Source: Siphonodentalium dalli | Taxonomy: Eukaryota > Mollusca > Scaphopoda > Gadilida > Siphonodentaliidae | Length of the DNA stretch: 64,000 nt | Assembly (NCBI GenBank): GCA_032622095.1 | Contig: CP136065.1 | Coordinates: 218,160,151 to 218,224,150, forward strand | Reading direction: 5' to 3' | Shown: piece by piece, positions 46,705-58,223 of the stretch | Position numbering within the stretch: the first letter of the stretch is position 1 | Layout of the letters: each line of letters opens with the position of its first letter | Made by a program: the position numbers and the translations under genes | The notes under the pieces: generated by a model | Seen by the model: the letters and a program-made list of their open reading frames with translations, nothing else | Told to the model about the DNA's origin: nothing | Database searches by the model: none

Positions 46705-47082
46705 ATGTCTGTGGATCTCTTGCCAGTCTTGGACTCAGAACGAATTATTTTTTATATCGGCCAGGCGATTTGTCTCCCATGTTGTCAAAAAATAACACAA
46801 ATCAACGGCCACGAATCAAAAATACATGAATGTCGGGACTATCTGCTAAAACAACTACAGAACTAAAAAAAAGTTAAATGACATAACAAAACGATCTATC
46901 AGTTCCCCAGTACCGGCAGTAGTACCACCGCAGCCAAAACGAGCGTAGAGCAACACAATTCTACCACCAACCCCACCGAAACCCTCCCGACCTTACACAG
47001 CCGTATTATTAGCTCCAAAGATTGGCCAGTTGTACCCTAAATACAGTTGCCTGCAATCCAAATTCCGGTGATTGTTGATTTT
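46705..47082 (+). pseudogene. possible decayed coding sequence, zinc-finger-like start
   Basis: An ATG at 46705 (A at -3) opens a 53-codon frame to a stop at 46864-46866, with a cysteine/histidine arrangement C-x2-C-x9-H-x4-H (CLPC..H..H) near residues 23-41. An A8 run lies at the end of the frame. One frame over, a lysine-rich then proline-rich reading (KKKLNDITKRS, then PVPAVVPPQPKRA) continues to about 47070 with a single TAG. One frameshift plus one stop would explain it as a dead exon or retrogene, but it could be chance. I do not recognise the family. Confidence 0.3.
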
Positions 47083-47424
47083 AAACTTTCGACCGCTCGT
47101 CAACAATCTACTTTATTTGTCGATTTGTGAATTTCTCTTCCGGTATAAATGACGTCATGGATACTATTTTAACAACATATAGCCACACCTTCGGAATTTC
47201 CACACCGAGAGCACGTGACATGTTACTAGTTTTTTTATTGGGGCACACATTTCTTGGAGCTAAGTTTTGATTGGCGGTAATTACAAAGAATCCCGGGTTT
47301 GGGAAATGAAAACTGAACGAAAGGTCGTCAGACCCACTATTTTTTATATGTGGGTATGTAGTTTACTCCAGACTGGCTCATATTATAACCTGTTTCCGTC
47401 AGTTTTACGATTGTTTTGGAGTAG

Positions 47425-47737
47425 CTAGTTCGACTTAAGAAACAAGTTATACTCTTCCATTTCCTGTGATGGAGGTTCTGGAACTGGAACAAGATCGCAT
47501 CCTGTCCCTTGCGTTCCTATTGATGCAATGACTACATTGCTCTGACTCAACGTCTCGGGTGATGGCATCAAAACGCTTCCCTGTGGACAAAACTGGAGAA
47601 CATGTCGCATTGCCGAGTTCGAGGTCCAGCTAGTTTTAAGTGTCGGTATATGAAAGTTGTTTCCAAGCTTTGTGTTTAGTATTTTAACTTCATAGTCCCA
47701 AATGGAACGTGTGGAATCATCGCTCAGTGTGCATCCA
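47425..47737 (-). CDS. terminal coding exon of an unrecognised gene
   Basis: On the minus strand a CAG acceptor (47740-47738) opens a 313-bp stretch of 104 sense codons ending in TAG at 47427-47425, with the first base completing a split codon. The reading contains SIWDYEVKILNTK, then a serine/proline-rich tail (MPSPETLSQS, PVPEPPSQEMEEY). There is no known domain, signal peptide or membrane segment. Support comes from a paralogous sequence at 53505-53935, which shares the order of motifs and aligns along most of its length, including an identical 13-bp string at the IWDY codons. A 37-bp minisatellite array begins 338 bp upstream in the sense direction, so it would lie in the preceding intron. 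A TTTATT (AATAAA on the minus strand) lies about 190 bp downstream. The function is unknown, and upstream exons are not identified. Confidence 0.45.
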
Positions 47738-48074
47738 CTGGGTATGCTTTATTTCTCTTATCAAATTTCACATGATATTGGGATATGAGTGTATATACAA
47801 AAGATATGTACAATATTATAGATGGTAGTCTATAGAAATGAATTATATACATTCCGATTCCCTTAAATTGTATTGCAGTTGACTCTGTTGTGTGTTGGCC
47901 GGATAAATGTGGTGCCAATTTATTGACCGGATCATTGATTGTCTATTTTTTTAGAGTTATCTTTCATAATTTTAATGTCGCCTGATTTCGTTTAGTACTT
48001 TCTGTCAGGAAATTTGTCAAAGTAAACTTAATCGAAACAGTTGGAGCACGTTTTTGGTACTGAGCAATTATTCT

Positions 48075-51000
48075 GGAGTATATCACTATGCGCCTCTAGT
48101 TTCGTGGTCATGGAGTATATCACTATGCGCCTCTAGTTTCGTGGTCATGGAGTATATCACTATGCACCTCTAGTTTCGTGGTCATGGAGTATATCACTAT
48201 GCGCCTCTAGTTTCGTCGCCATGGAGTATATCACTATGCACCTCTAGTTTCGTGGTCATGGAGTATATCACTATGCGCCTCTAGTTTCGTGGTCATGGAG
48301 TATATCACTATGCGCCTCTAGTTTCGTGGTCATGGAGTATATCACTATGCACCTCTAGTTTCGTGGTCATGGAGTATATCACTATGCACCTCTAGTTTCG
48401 TGGTCGTGGAGTATATCACTATGCACCTCTAGTTTCGTGGTCATGGAGTATATCACTATGCGCCTCTAGTTTCGTGGTCATGGAGTATATCACTATGCAC
48501 CTCTAGTTTCGTGGTCATGGAGTATATCACTATGCGCCTCTAGTTTCGTGGTCATGGAGTATATCACTATGCGCCTCTAGTTTCGTGGTCATGGAGTATA
48601 TCACTATGCACCATTAGTTTCGTGGTCATGGAGTATATCACTAAGCGCCTCTAGTTTCGTGGTCATGGAGTATATCACTATGCGCCTCTAGTTTCGTGGT
48701 CATGGAGTATATCACTATGCACCTCTAGTTTCGTGGTCATGGAGTATATCACTATGCACCTCTAGTTTCGTGGTCATGGAGTATATCACTATGCACCTCT
48801 AGTTTCGTGGTCATGGAGTATATCACTATGCGCCTCTAATTTCGTGGTCATGGAGTATATCACTATGCACCTCTAGTTTCGTGGTCATGGAGTATATCAC
48901 TATGCATCTCTAGTTTCGTGGTCATGGAGTATATCACTATGCACCTCTAGTTTCGTGGTCATGGAGTATATCACTATGCGCCTCTAGTTTCGTGGTCATG
49001 GAGTATATCACTATGCGCCTCTAGTTTCGTGGTCATGGAGTATATCACTATGCACCTCTAGTTTCGTGGTCATGGAGTATATCACTATGCGCCTCTAGTT
49101 TCGTCGTCATGGAGTATATCACTATGCACCTCTAGTTTCGTGGTCATGGAGTATATCACTATGCGCCTCTAGTTTCGTGGTCATGGAGTATATCATTATG
49201 CACCATTAGTTTCGTGGTCATGGAGTATATCACTATGCACCTCTAGTTTCGTGGTCATGGAGTATATCACTATGCACCTCTAGTTTCGTGGTCATGGAGT
49301 ATATCACTATGCGCCTCTAGTTTCGTGGTCATGGAGTATATCACTATGCGCCTCTAGTTTCGTGGTCATGGAGTATATCACTATGCACCTCTAGTTTCGT
49401 GGTCATGGAGTATATCACTATGCACCTCTAGTTTCGTGGTCATGGAGTATATCACTATGCGCCTCTAGTTTCGTGGTCATGGAGTATATCACTATGCACC
49501 TCTAGTTTCGTGGTCATGGAGTATATCACTATGCACCTCTAGTTTCGTGGTCATGGAGTATATCACTATGCACCTCTAGTTTCGTGGTCATGGAGTATAT
49601 CACTATGCACCTCTAGTTTCGTGGTCATGGAGTATATCACTATGCACTTCTAGTTTCGTGGTCATGGCCATATATCACTATGCGCCTCTAGTTTCGTGGT
49701 CATGGAGTATATCACTATGCGCCTCTAGTTTCGTGGTCATGGAGTATATCACTATGCGCCTCTAGTTTCGTGGTCATGGAGTATATCACTATGCACCTCT
49801 AGTTTCGTGGTCATGGAGTATATCGCTATGCACCTCTAGTTTCGTGGTCATGGAGTATATCACTATGCACCTCTAGTTTCGTGGTCATGGAGTATATCAC
49901 TATGCGCCTCTAGTTTCGTGGTCATGGAGTATATCACTATGCGCCTCTAGTTTCGTGGTCATGGAGTATATCACTATGCACCTCTAGTTTCGTGGTCATG
50001 GAGTATATCACTATGCACCTATAGTTTCGTGGTCATGGAGTATATCACTATGCACCTCTAGTTTCGTGGTCATGGAGTATATCACTATGCACCTCTAGTT
50101 TCGTGGTCATGGAGTATATCACTATGCACCTCTAGTTTCGTGGTCATGGAGTATATCACTATGCACCTCTAGTTTCGTGGTCATGGAGTATATCACTATG
50201 CACTTCTAGTTTCGTGGTCATGGCCATATATCACTATGCGCCTCTAGTTTCGTGGTCATGGAGTATATCACTATGCGCCTCTAGTTTCGTGGTCATGGAG
50301 TATATCACTATGCACCTCTAGTTTCGTGGTCATGGAGTATATCACTATGCGCCTCTAGTTTCGTGGTCATGGCCATATATCACTATGCGCCTCTAGTTTC
50401 GTGGTTATGGAGTATATCACTATGCACCTCTAGTTTCGTGGTCATGGAGTATATCACTATGCGCCTCTAGTTTCGTGGTCATGTAGTATATCACTATGCA
50501 CCTCTAGTTTCGTGGTCATGGAGTATATCACTATGCACCTCTAGTTTCGTGGTCATGGAGTATATCACTATGCGCCTCTAGTTTCGTGGTCATGGAGTAT
50601 ATCAATATGCACCTCTAGTTTCGTGGTCATGGAGTATATCACTATGCGCCTCTAGTTTCGTGGTCATGGAGTATATCACTATGCACCTCTAGTTTCGTGG
50701 TCATGGAGTATATCACTATGCACCTCTAGTTTCGTGGTCATGGAGTATATCACTATGCACCTCTAGTTTCGTGGTCATGGAGTATATCACTATGCACCTC
50801 TAGTTTCCTGGTCATGGAGTATATCACTATGCACCTCTAGTTTCCTGGTCATGGAGTATATCACTATGCACCTCTAGTTTCGTGGTCTTGGCCATATATC
50901 ACTATGCGCCTCTAGTTTCGTGGTCGTGGAGTATATCACTATGCACCTCTAGTTTCGTGGTCATGGAGTATATCACTATGCGCCTCTAGTTTCGTGGTCA

Positions 51001-51454
51001 TGGAGTATATCACTATGCACCTCTAGTTTCGTGGTCATGGAGTATATCACTATGCACCATTAGTTTCGTGGTCATGGAGTATATCACTATGCACCTCTAG
51101 TTTCGTGATCTTGGCCATATATCACTATGCGCCTCTAGTTTCGTGGTCATGGAGTATATCACTATGCATCTCTAGTTTCGTGGTCATGGAGTATATCACT
51201 ATGCGCCTCTAGTTTCGTGGTCATGGAGTATATCACTATGCACCTCTAGTTTCGTGGTCATGGAGTATATCACTATGCACCTCTAGTTTCGTGGTCATGG
51301 AGTATATCACTATGCACCTCTAGTTTCGTGGTCATGGAGTATAACACTATGCACCTCTAGTTTCGTGGTCATGGAGTATATCACTATGCACCTCTAGTTT
51401 CGTGGTCATGGAGTATATCACTATGCACCTCTAGTTTCGTGGTCATGGCCATAT
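48075..51454. repeat. 37-bp minisatellite array, about 91 copies
   Basis: Tandem units of GGAGTATATCACTATGCRCC plus TCTAGTTTCGTGGTCAT. The main variation is GCGCC versus GCACC at one CpG. Rarer types (GGCCATATATC in place of GGAGTATATC, or GCACTTCTAG) recur together near 49650 and 50210, about 555 bp (15 units) apart, showing block duplication. There are no spacers between units, so this is not CRISPR. On the sense strand of the exon at 47425-47737 the array sits just upstream of the acceptor. Confidence 0.98.
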
Positions 51455-51603
51455 TTTCTGCACACAACAAAGGCAATGACACAACATCAAAAACTTCTGA
51501 TATTCCTCTAATATTTCAGATTTGTTTTCTCAATGTATGGGTGCCTTTGTCACGAAAGTTTCCGCAGGTATTCTTTATCTGAAAACTACTCTAGCCTGCG
51601 AAC

Positions 51604-51700
51604 AATGGGCACGAGTTGTTAAAACTTGTGCCCCGATCCCTCTTGTAATATTATATTACAATAAAATATGTTTAAACAAACAAACAAAAATGGGCACGAG
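51604..51700 (+). mobile_element. short 5'-truncated retroposon with 12-bp target duplication
   Basis: The direct repeat AATGGGCACGAG (51604-51615 and 51689-51700) brackets 73 bp that contain ACTTGTGCCCCGATCCCT, an AT-rich stretch, AATAAAATATGTTTAAA and a (CAAA)n tail. Polyadenylation-like signal, simple tail and target duplication are the hallmarks of LINE-driven retroposition. The same 3' end occurs at 17322-17382. The plus frame at 51522-51872 spans the insertion and is not a gene. Confidence 0.85.
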
Positions 51701-51799
51701 GACCGTTTTGCATTTGAGTGAGTATCAATTAAAGAAAAAACATCGCATTTGGCAAACAATCACAATAAGACCGTTTGAGCACAATAACACGTATCGTAC

Positions 51800-52290
51800 C
51801 AATCACTGGGTTAGGTGCAAGTCTGAGTTTAGTGTGCCTGTCATTTGCAGAATGAGGTCCCCCATATGGTGAATTTAGTGACGCTATCCGACATAGCGGG
51901 CTAGCATCACTAAATTCACCCTCTGTGGACCTCATTCTGCTTAGGCCTCATCTTCTCTGGAATTTTTCTTTATTATAAAATGTCTATACAAACTTCTTCA
52001 CATAGATTCTATTTCTTTTTAGTTTAGTTTCTCTATATCCCCGAATTGGCAGACAACACATCGCATAATCGAGGTTCCCAAGGGGTGTACATCACAATAT
52101 TCACCATTTGGGAACTTCAATCTGAGTCCCATAGCAGATGAGACCTAAGCAGAATGAGGTCCCCAGAGGGTGCATTTGGTGGTGCTAGCCCGCTATGCGG
52201 GATAGCGTTACTAAATTCACCTTCTGGGGACCTCATTCTGCAAATAATAGGCACACTAAACTCAGGCTTGGTTGAGTGCATGGTAGCATT
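51800..52290. mobile_element. nested foldback: paired hairpins within a larger inverted repeat
   Basis: Outer arms ('AGTxTGAGTTTAGTGTGCCT' on the left, mirrored near 52245-52270) lead into two hairpins of about 95 bp in opposite orientation (51847-51941 and 52152-52242). Each hairpin has ends GCAGAATGAGGTCCCC / GGGGACCTCATTCTGC and inner blocks GGTGAATTTAGT / ACTAAATTCACC around a GCTA..TAGC centre. The spacer holds a third, weaker hairpin, GTTCCCAA..TTGGGAAC (about 52073-52112), which also resembles the GAGGTCCCC ends. The minus frame 52117-52326 lies inside. The design matches 35716-36137 although the sequences are unrelated. Confidence 0.88.
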
Positions 52291-52830
52291 ACCAAGAGCA
52301 TGGTATGTGTGTGACTGTGAACACACGTGAACATGAACATCAGTGACCCCTGGTTAGCACATGCACTTACCCTATCCATGTTGTCAAACAAAATTTACAT
52401 GATAACTGGAAATGTCTTTCCAGTAAACTTTGTCGAATAGCTCACCCTGCCAAACCCATGCAAATACATGTCCACATGTTTACAATACTTATGGACACGC
52501 AAATAGCAGATACGTAATTCATATAGGGTCAATGTCAACTTTGAGTTTTCAATTTGAATGTTCCCCATTAAATTTAACTCATTCCAGCATAACTCCACTC
52601 ATGTTTACCATTAACATAATTAGTCAAAGTGATCATAAAGATTATATATGCGAATTTCATAACAATCGTTTCGTGTGAGATGTGGAACAATGTATTAGGG
52701 GAAATTACTTTGTAAGTGCGTACGTACATATATGTCACCACCCGTGGAGCCAACTCAGTTAATATCTCCGATTCAGCAGCTTTATGCCGCGAGTTCTCAA
52801 CACAGCCTTGTGCTGTTTGGGATCTTTTGA
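52291..52830. other. no gene supported
   Basis: Open frames on both strands (52395-52598 minus, 52430-52678 plus) show no recognised motif. Confidence 0.4.
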
Positions 52831-52978
52831 CCAACATATCCTCGCGCAAATACTCACATAATCGACTTATATGCAAATAGGTTCATATTGGATTATTTTA
52901 TTCTAATTCTAAGCAGATTATCGACTTAAACAATTATATTATAAGCAAATAATGTGCATGTTTTCGGGAGAACAGGCT
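52831..52978 (+). repeat. interspersed repeat family A, internally deleted copy
   Basis: Keeps both ends (AACATATCCTCGCGCAAATA and TCGGGAGAACAGGCT) but only about 150 bp in total, so the centre has been lost. It confirms the two ends as the family's true limits. Confidence 0.75.
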
Positions 52979-53504
52979 CAACCAACACTGGCGTTTGTGC
53001 AAGCGATGTTAACTGAAGAGTATCAGCTTGAACTTTCTATGAACATTCAAAGGGCAGCGATTTGTTCGCTGGACCTGTTATGGTTGGCTTGACAGATTTC
53101 AATTGATCTGGAATGCACATAAATGTTTTGTCAACAACAAATACAGAATGTCTCTTGATAGTGTCTTTCAGCTAAGAACCAACTGAAGATATATACCTCG
53201 GCATCATTGGCGCTAGGCGAATCATCGCGTGTACATTACTTTTCGATTGAGTCGCCATATGACAAATCAATGTTCAGCAACTAGACCAGGAACGCTTCGG
53301 ACTACTCTTAAATTATTTTCGCTCCAAAGACTGGTACATATCTGAAGCGGTGACCTGTTTAGACAGTGCGTCGTTTCAGCCGAACACATTCAGGTAGTCA
53401 AAAACCCTCATATTTGAAATACATGTACAAATACTGACTGGTGTCTTTCAATGTTAATCGTTTTTTTTTTTCAAACATCGTGATAAATATTTCAAACTCA
53501 AATA
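52979..53504. other. no gene supported
   Basis: Lies downstream, in sense, of the disrupted exon-like sequence and could include its 3' UTR. No feature recognised beyond a short T run near 53461. Confidence 0.35.
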
Positions 53505-53935
53505 TCAACATCTGTCTGAGTTATAACGTTTGTGAGATTTTTGTTTTGGGGCAACATGAGTAGAATGTTCTGTAATAACCGACTCAACTCGAATAAATTG
53601 TTTTGGATAAACTGTCTTAACTTCAGTTGATGTGTCCACGGCCTGTGGTATATGTTCTGGAACAGAAGCAGTATTTCTCTCGTCCACATTTGTTAGTGAT
53701 ACTCTTATGATGCTGGTTTGACACTCCGTCTGAATGCTAACATCAACGAATTTCCTTGCGGACACAAACGCAGAAAATATGCGACGTTCAGCTGATGATC
53801 GAGGTTCAGCAATTTCTGAGCGTTAGGGGTATGAGTTGTTTCTCGGCTTTCATTTTCGGTACTCTAAATGCATAGTCCCAAATTGGCATGAACGAGCCAT
53901 TGCCGAGTGTGTTGCGAGGCAGTTTGAACATGTTG
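53505..53935 (-). pseudogene. disrupted paralogue of the exon at 47425-47737
   Basis: On the minus strand, after a possible AACAG acceptor, a reading with PIWDYAFRVPKMKAE aligns with SIWDYEVKILNTK of the other copy; the 13-bp string CATAGTCCCAAAT (plus strand, 53871-53883) is identical in both (47691-47703). This frame meets TGA stops soon after. A second frame (RSSAERRIFSAFVSARKF then VDVSIQTECQTS) then matches the SNSAMRHVLQFCPQGSVLM region and stays open to a stop at 53505. At least one frameshift separates the two parts, so it is a pseudogene, or two short exons with a tiny intron. A 41-bp minisatellite begins only 24 bp upstream in sense. Confidence 0.45.
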
Positions 53936-53958
53936 CTGTTAGCAATTCGTGTGTGCAT

Positions 53959-56900
53959 GGTCTGAGGCCGAACACCGTGCACATGTGATGGATTTTAATG
54001 GTCGGAGGCATAACACCGTGCACATGTGATGTATTTTAATGGTCTGAGTCAGAATACCGTGCACGTGTGATGGATTTTAATGGTCTAAGACAGAACAACA
54101 TGCACATGTGATGTATTTTAATGGTCTGGGGAAGAACACCGTGTACATGTGATGGATTTTAATTGTCGGAGGCAGAACACCGTGCACATGTGATGTATTT
54201 TAATGGTCTGAGTCAGAATACCGTGCACATGTGATGGATTTTAATGGTCGAAGACAGAACACCGTGCACATGTGATGGATTTTAATGGTCAGAGGCAGAA
54301 CACCGTGCACATGTGATGGATTTTAATGGTCTGAGGAAGATCACCGTGCGCATGTGATGTATTTTAATGGTCTGAGGCAGAACACCGTGCACATGTGATG
54401 TATTTTAATGGTCGGAGGCATAACACCGTGCACATGTGATGTATTTTAATGGTCTGAGGCAGAATACCGTGCGCATGTGATGTATTTTAATGGTCTGAGG
54501 CAGAACACCGTGCACGTGTGATGGATTTTAATGGTCTAAGACAGAACAACATACACATGTGATGTATTTTAATGGTCTGAGGCAGAACACCGTGCACATG
54601 TCATGTATTTTCGGGTGTTTATGGTCAGAGGCAGAACACCGTGCACATGTGATGTATTTTAATGGTCTGAGGCATAACACCGTGCACATGTGATGTATTT
54701 TAATGGTCGGAGGCAGAACACCGTGCGCATGTGATGTATTTTAATGGTCTGAGGCAGAACACCGTGCGCATGTGATGTATTTTAATGGTCTGAGGCAGAA
54801 CAACGTGCGCATGTGATGTATTTTAATGGTCTGAGGCCGAACACCGTGCACATGTGATGGATTTTAATAGTCTGAGGAAGATCATCCTGCACATGTGATG
54901 TATTTTAATGGTCTAAGACAGAACAACATGCACATGTGATGTATTTTAATGGTCTGGGGAATAACACCGTGTACATGTGATGGATTTTAATGGTCGGAGG
55001 CAGAACACCGTGCACATGTGATGTATTTTAATGGTCTGAGGCATAACACCGTGCACGTGTGATGGATTTTAATGGTCTAAGACAGAACAACATGCACATG
55101 TGATGTATTTTAATGGTCTGAGGCATAACACCGTGCGCATGTGATGTATTTTAATTGTCTGAGGCAGAACACCGTGCGCATGTGATGTATTTTAATGGTC
55201 TGAGGCAGAACACCGTGCACATGTGATGTATTTTAATGGTCGGAGGCATAACACCGTGCACATGTGATGTATTTTAATGGTCTGAGGCAGAATACCGTGC
55301 GCATGTGATGTATTTTAATGGTCTGAGGCAGAACACCGTGCACGTGTGATGGATTTTAATGGTCTAAGACAGAACAACATGCACATGTGATGTATTTTAA
55401 TGGTCTGAGGCAGAACACCGTGCACATGTCATGTATTTTCGGGTGTTTATGGTCAGAGGCAGAACACCGTGCACATGTGATGTATTTTAATGGTCTGAGG
55501 CATAACACCGTGCACATGTGATGTATTTTAATGGTCGGAGGCAGAACACCGTGCGCATGTGATGTATTTTAATGGTCTGAGGCAGAACACCGTGCGCATG
55601 TGATGTATTTTAATGGTCTGAGGCAGAACAACGTGCGCATGTGATGTATTTTAATGGTCTGAGGCAGAACACCGTGCACATGTGATGTATTTTAATGGTC
55701 TGAGGCAGAACGCCGTGCACATGTGATGTATTTTAAAGGTCGGAGGCAGAACAACATGCACATGTGATGTGTTTTAATGGTATGAGGCAGAACACCGTGC
55801 GTATGTGATGTATTTTAATGGTCTGAGGCAGAACACCGTGCACATGTGATGTATTTTAATGGTCTGAGGCAGAACACCGTGCGCATGTGATGTATTTTAA
55901 TGGTCTGAGGCAGAACACCGTGCGCATGTGATGTATTTTAATGGTCTGAGGCAGAACACCGTGCACATGTGATGTATTTTAATGGTCTGAGGCAGAACAC
56001 CGTGCGCATGTGATGTATTTTAATGGTCTGAGGCAGAACACCGTGCACATGTGATGTATTTTAATAGTCTGAGGCAGAACACCGTGCACATGTGATGTAT
56101 TTTAGTGGTCTGAGGCAGAACACCGTGCACATGTGATGTATTTTAATGGTCGGAGGCAGAACACCGTGCACATGTGATGTATTTTAATGGTCGGAGGCAG
56201 AACACCGTGCGCATGTGATGTATTTTAATGGTATGAGGCAGAACACCGTGCACATGTGATGTATTTTAGTGGTCTGAGGCAGAACACCGTGCACATGTGA
56301 TGTATTTTAATGGTCTGGGGAAGAACACCGTGCACATGTGATGGATTTTAATGGTCTGAGGCAGAACACCGTGCGCATGTGATGTATTTTAATGGTCTGA
56401 GGTAGAACACCGTGCACATGTGATGTATTTTAATGGTATGAGGCAGAACACCGTGCACATGTGATGTATTTTAATGGTATGAGGCAGAACATCGTGCACA
56501 TGTGATGTATTTTAATGGTATGAGGCAGAACACCGTGCACATGTGATGTATTTTAATGGTATGAGGCAGAACACCGTGCACATGTGATGTATTTTAATGG
56601 TCGGAGGCAGAACACCGTGCACATGTGATGTATTTTAATGGTCGGAGGCAGAACACCGTGCACATGTGATGTATTTTAATGGTATGAGGCAGAACACCAT
56701 GCACATGTGATGTATTTTAGTGGTCTGAGGCAGAACACCGTGCACATGTGATGTATTTTAATGGTCTGGGGAAGAACACCGTGCACATGTGATGGATTTT
56801 AATAGTCTGGGGAAGAACATCGTGCACATGTGATGTATATTAATGGTCTGAGTCAGAATACCGTGCACGTGTGATGGATTTTAATGGTCTAAGACAGAAC

Positions 56901-57339
56901 AACATGCACATGTGATGGATTTTAATGGTCTGGGGAAGAACACCGTGTACATGTGATGTATTTTAATGGTCGGAGGCAGAACACCGTGCACATGTGATGT
57001 ATTTTAATGGTCGGAGGCAGAACACCGTGCACATGTGATGTATTTTAATGGTCTGTGGCAGAATACCGTGCGCACGTGATGTATTTTAATGGTCTGTGGC
57101 AGAACACCGTGCGCACGTGATGTATTTTAATGGTCTGTGGCAGAACACCGTGCGCACGTGATGTATTTTAATGGTCTGTGGCAGAACACCGTGCGCACGT
57201 GATGTATTTTAATGGTCTGAGACAGAGCACCGTGCGCATGTGATGTATTTTAGTGGTCTGAGGCAGAACACTGTGCACATGTGATGTATTTTCGGGTGTT
57301 TATGGTCAGAGGCAGAACACCGTGCACATGCGATGTACT
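53959..57339. repeat. 41-bp minisatellite array, about 82 copies, with 828-bp higher-order block
   Basis: Tandem units of GGTCTGAGGCAGAACACCGT then GCACATGTGATGTATTTTAAT. Variants include GGTCGGAGG, GTCTAAGACAGAACAACATG, GCGCATGTG and GCACGTGTG. A rare unit with GTATTTTCGGGTGTTTATGG occurs at 54606, 55434 and 57284. The run from about 54400 to 55225 is repeated 828 bp downstream with few changes, showing block duplication. Most units contain the 8-bp palindrome CACATGTG (an E-box core). No unit-long frame persists, since 41 is not a multiple of three. Confidence 0.98.
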
Positions 57340-57490
57340 TATTCTTACAATTCTCTTTTTCTTACAATTGTTCATTCTTTTGACATTTAAAACACCGAAC
57401 AGTGGATAGTACAAATGTGGTCACTGGAATTTTCATGTATCCAAACTTCAACGCCGGTGGGTGTAGATACCGGTTGAGGTCGGGACATAC

Positions 57491-58223
57491 CTTACTCGTA
57501 TTTAAATTCATACCTTACTCGTATTTAAATTCATACCTTACTCGTATTTAAATTGAGGGCAGTACTATTGTTCGTGCACCCATTGGTGCGCGAATTTAAA
57601 TATGAGCGAAAAATAGTACGACTCGTACCAGTTTATTCCAAACAATAGGGCAACTAAGAGGGTTATTTTAGATAGCTAATAGACAAAATATATTTACATG
57701 CTGGCAACGAATCTCAACGTCATTATTCATATGTACATGTAAAACGATACATCATGTTTAGATCTTTGACGTTGATTTAATGCTTCTAAGAAATACACAC
57801 ATTCCTGGCTGAAAGCATCTCTCCGTATTCACAATCTGGGTGTGCTGGGCTGACATTGTGAGTTATTTAAAATACACGCAATCGTGAGTTGATTTAATTT
57901 CTGAAGTCAGCGGCCCATACATACGGTTGTGGTTTTACTTCTTTCGCATTCAATTACATAATTTTCATAAATATGTATTATCCATGTATATCAGAATGAT
58001 CTTCCATATTTCGAACAAAATTATGACGACGCAGACTTTGTACTCTATTCGCTGTAATTGTTATTCGAGATTATATTTTATGTACACATAACTAAGGACC
58101 GAAACTGTCATAAGATACAAGATTTTTTCGACAATATTTTTGTCAGCTGGGTGCGCGAATTCAAAGTGCGCGAAATTAAAACTGAGCGAAACAGAGTACT
58201 GCGCGAATTTAAATACGAGTAAG
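57491..58223. mobile_element. MITE with 18-bp inverted ends, left end triplicated
   Basis: CTTACTCGTATTTAAATT at the left is exactly inverted as AATTTAAATACGAGTAAG at 58206-58223, and similarity extends inward to GCAGTACT. The left end is present three times at 23-bp spacing (57491, 57514, 57537). Inside, the motif GCGCGAATTTAAATA and relatives recur near 57587 and 58150-58215. I see no coding capacity and no clear target duplication. Confidence 0.75.

Noticed and set aside
47140-47160. TATAAA next to TGACGTCA as a core promoter with a CRE
   Set aside because: Suggestive, but no gene start can be tied to it on either strand; chance is likely in AT-rich DNA.
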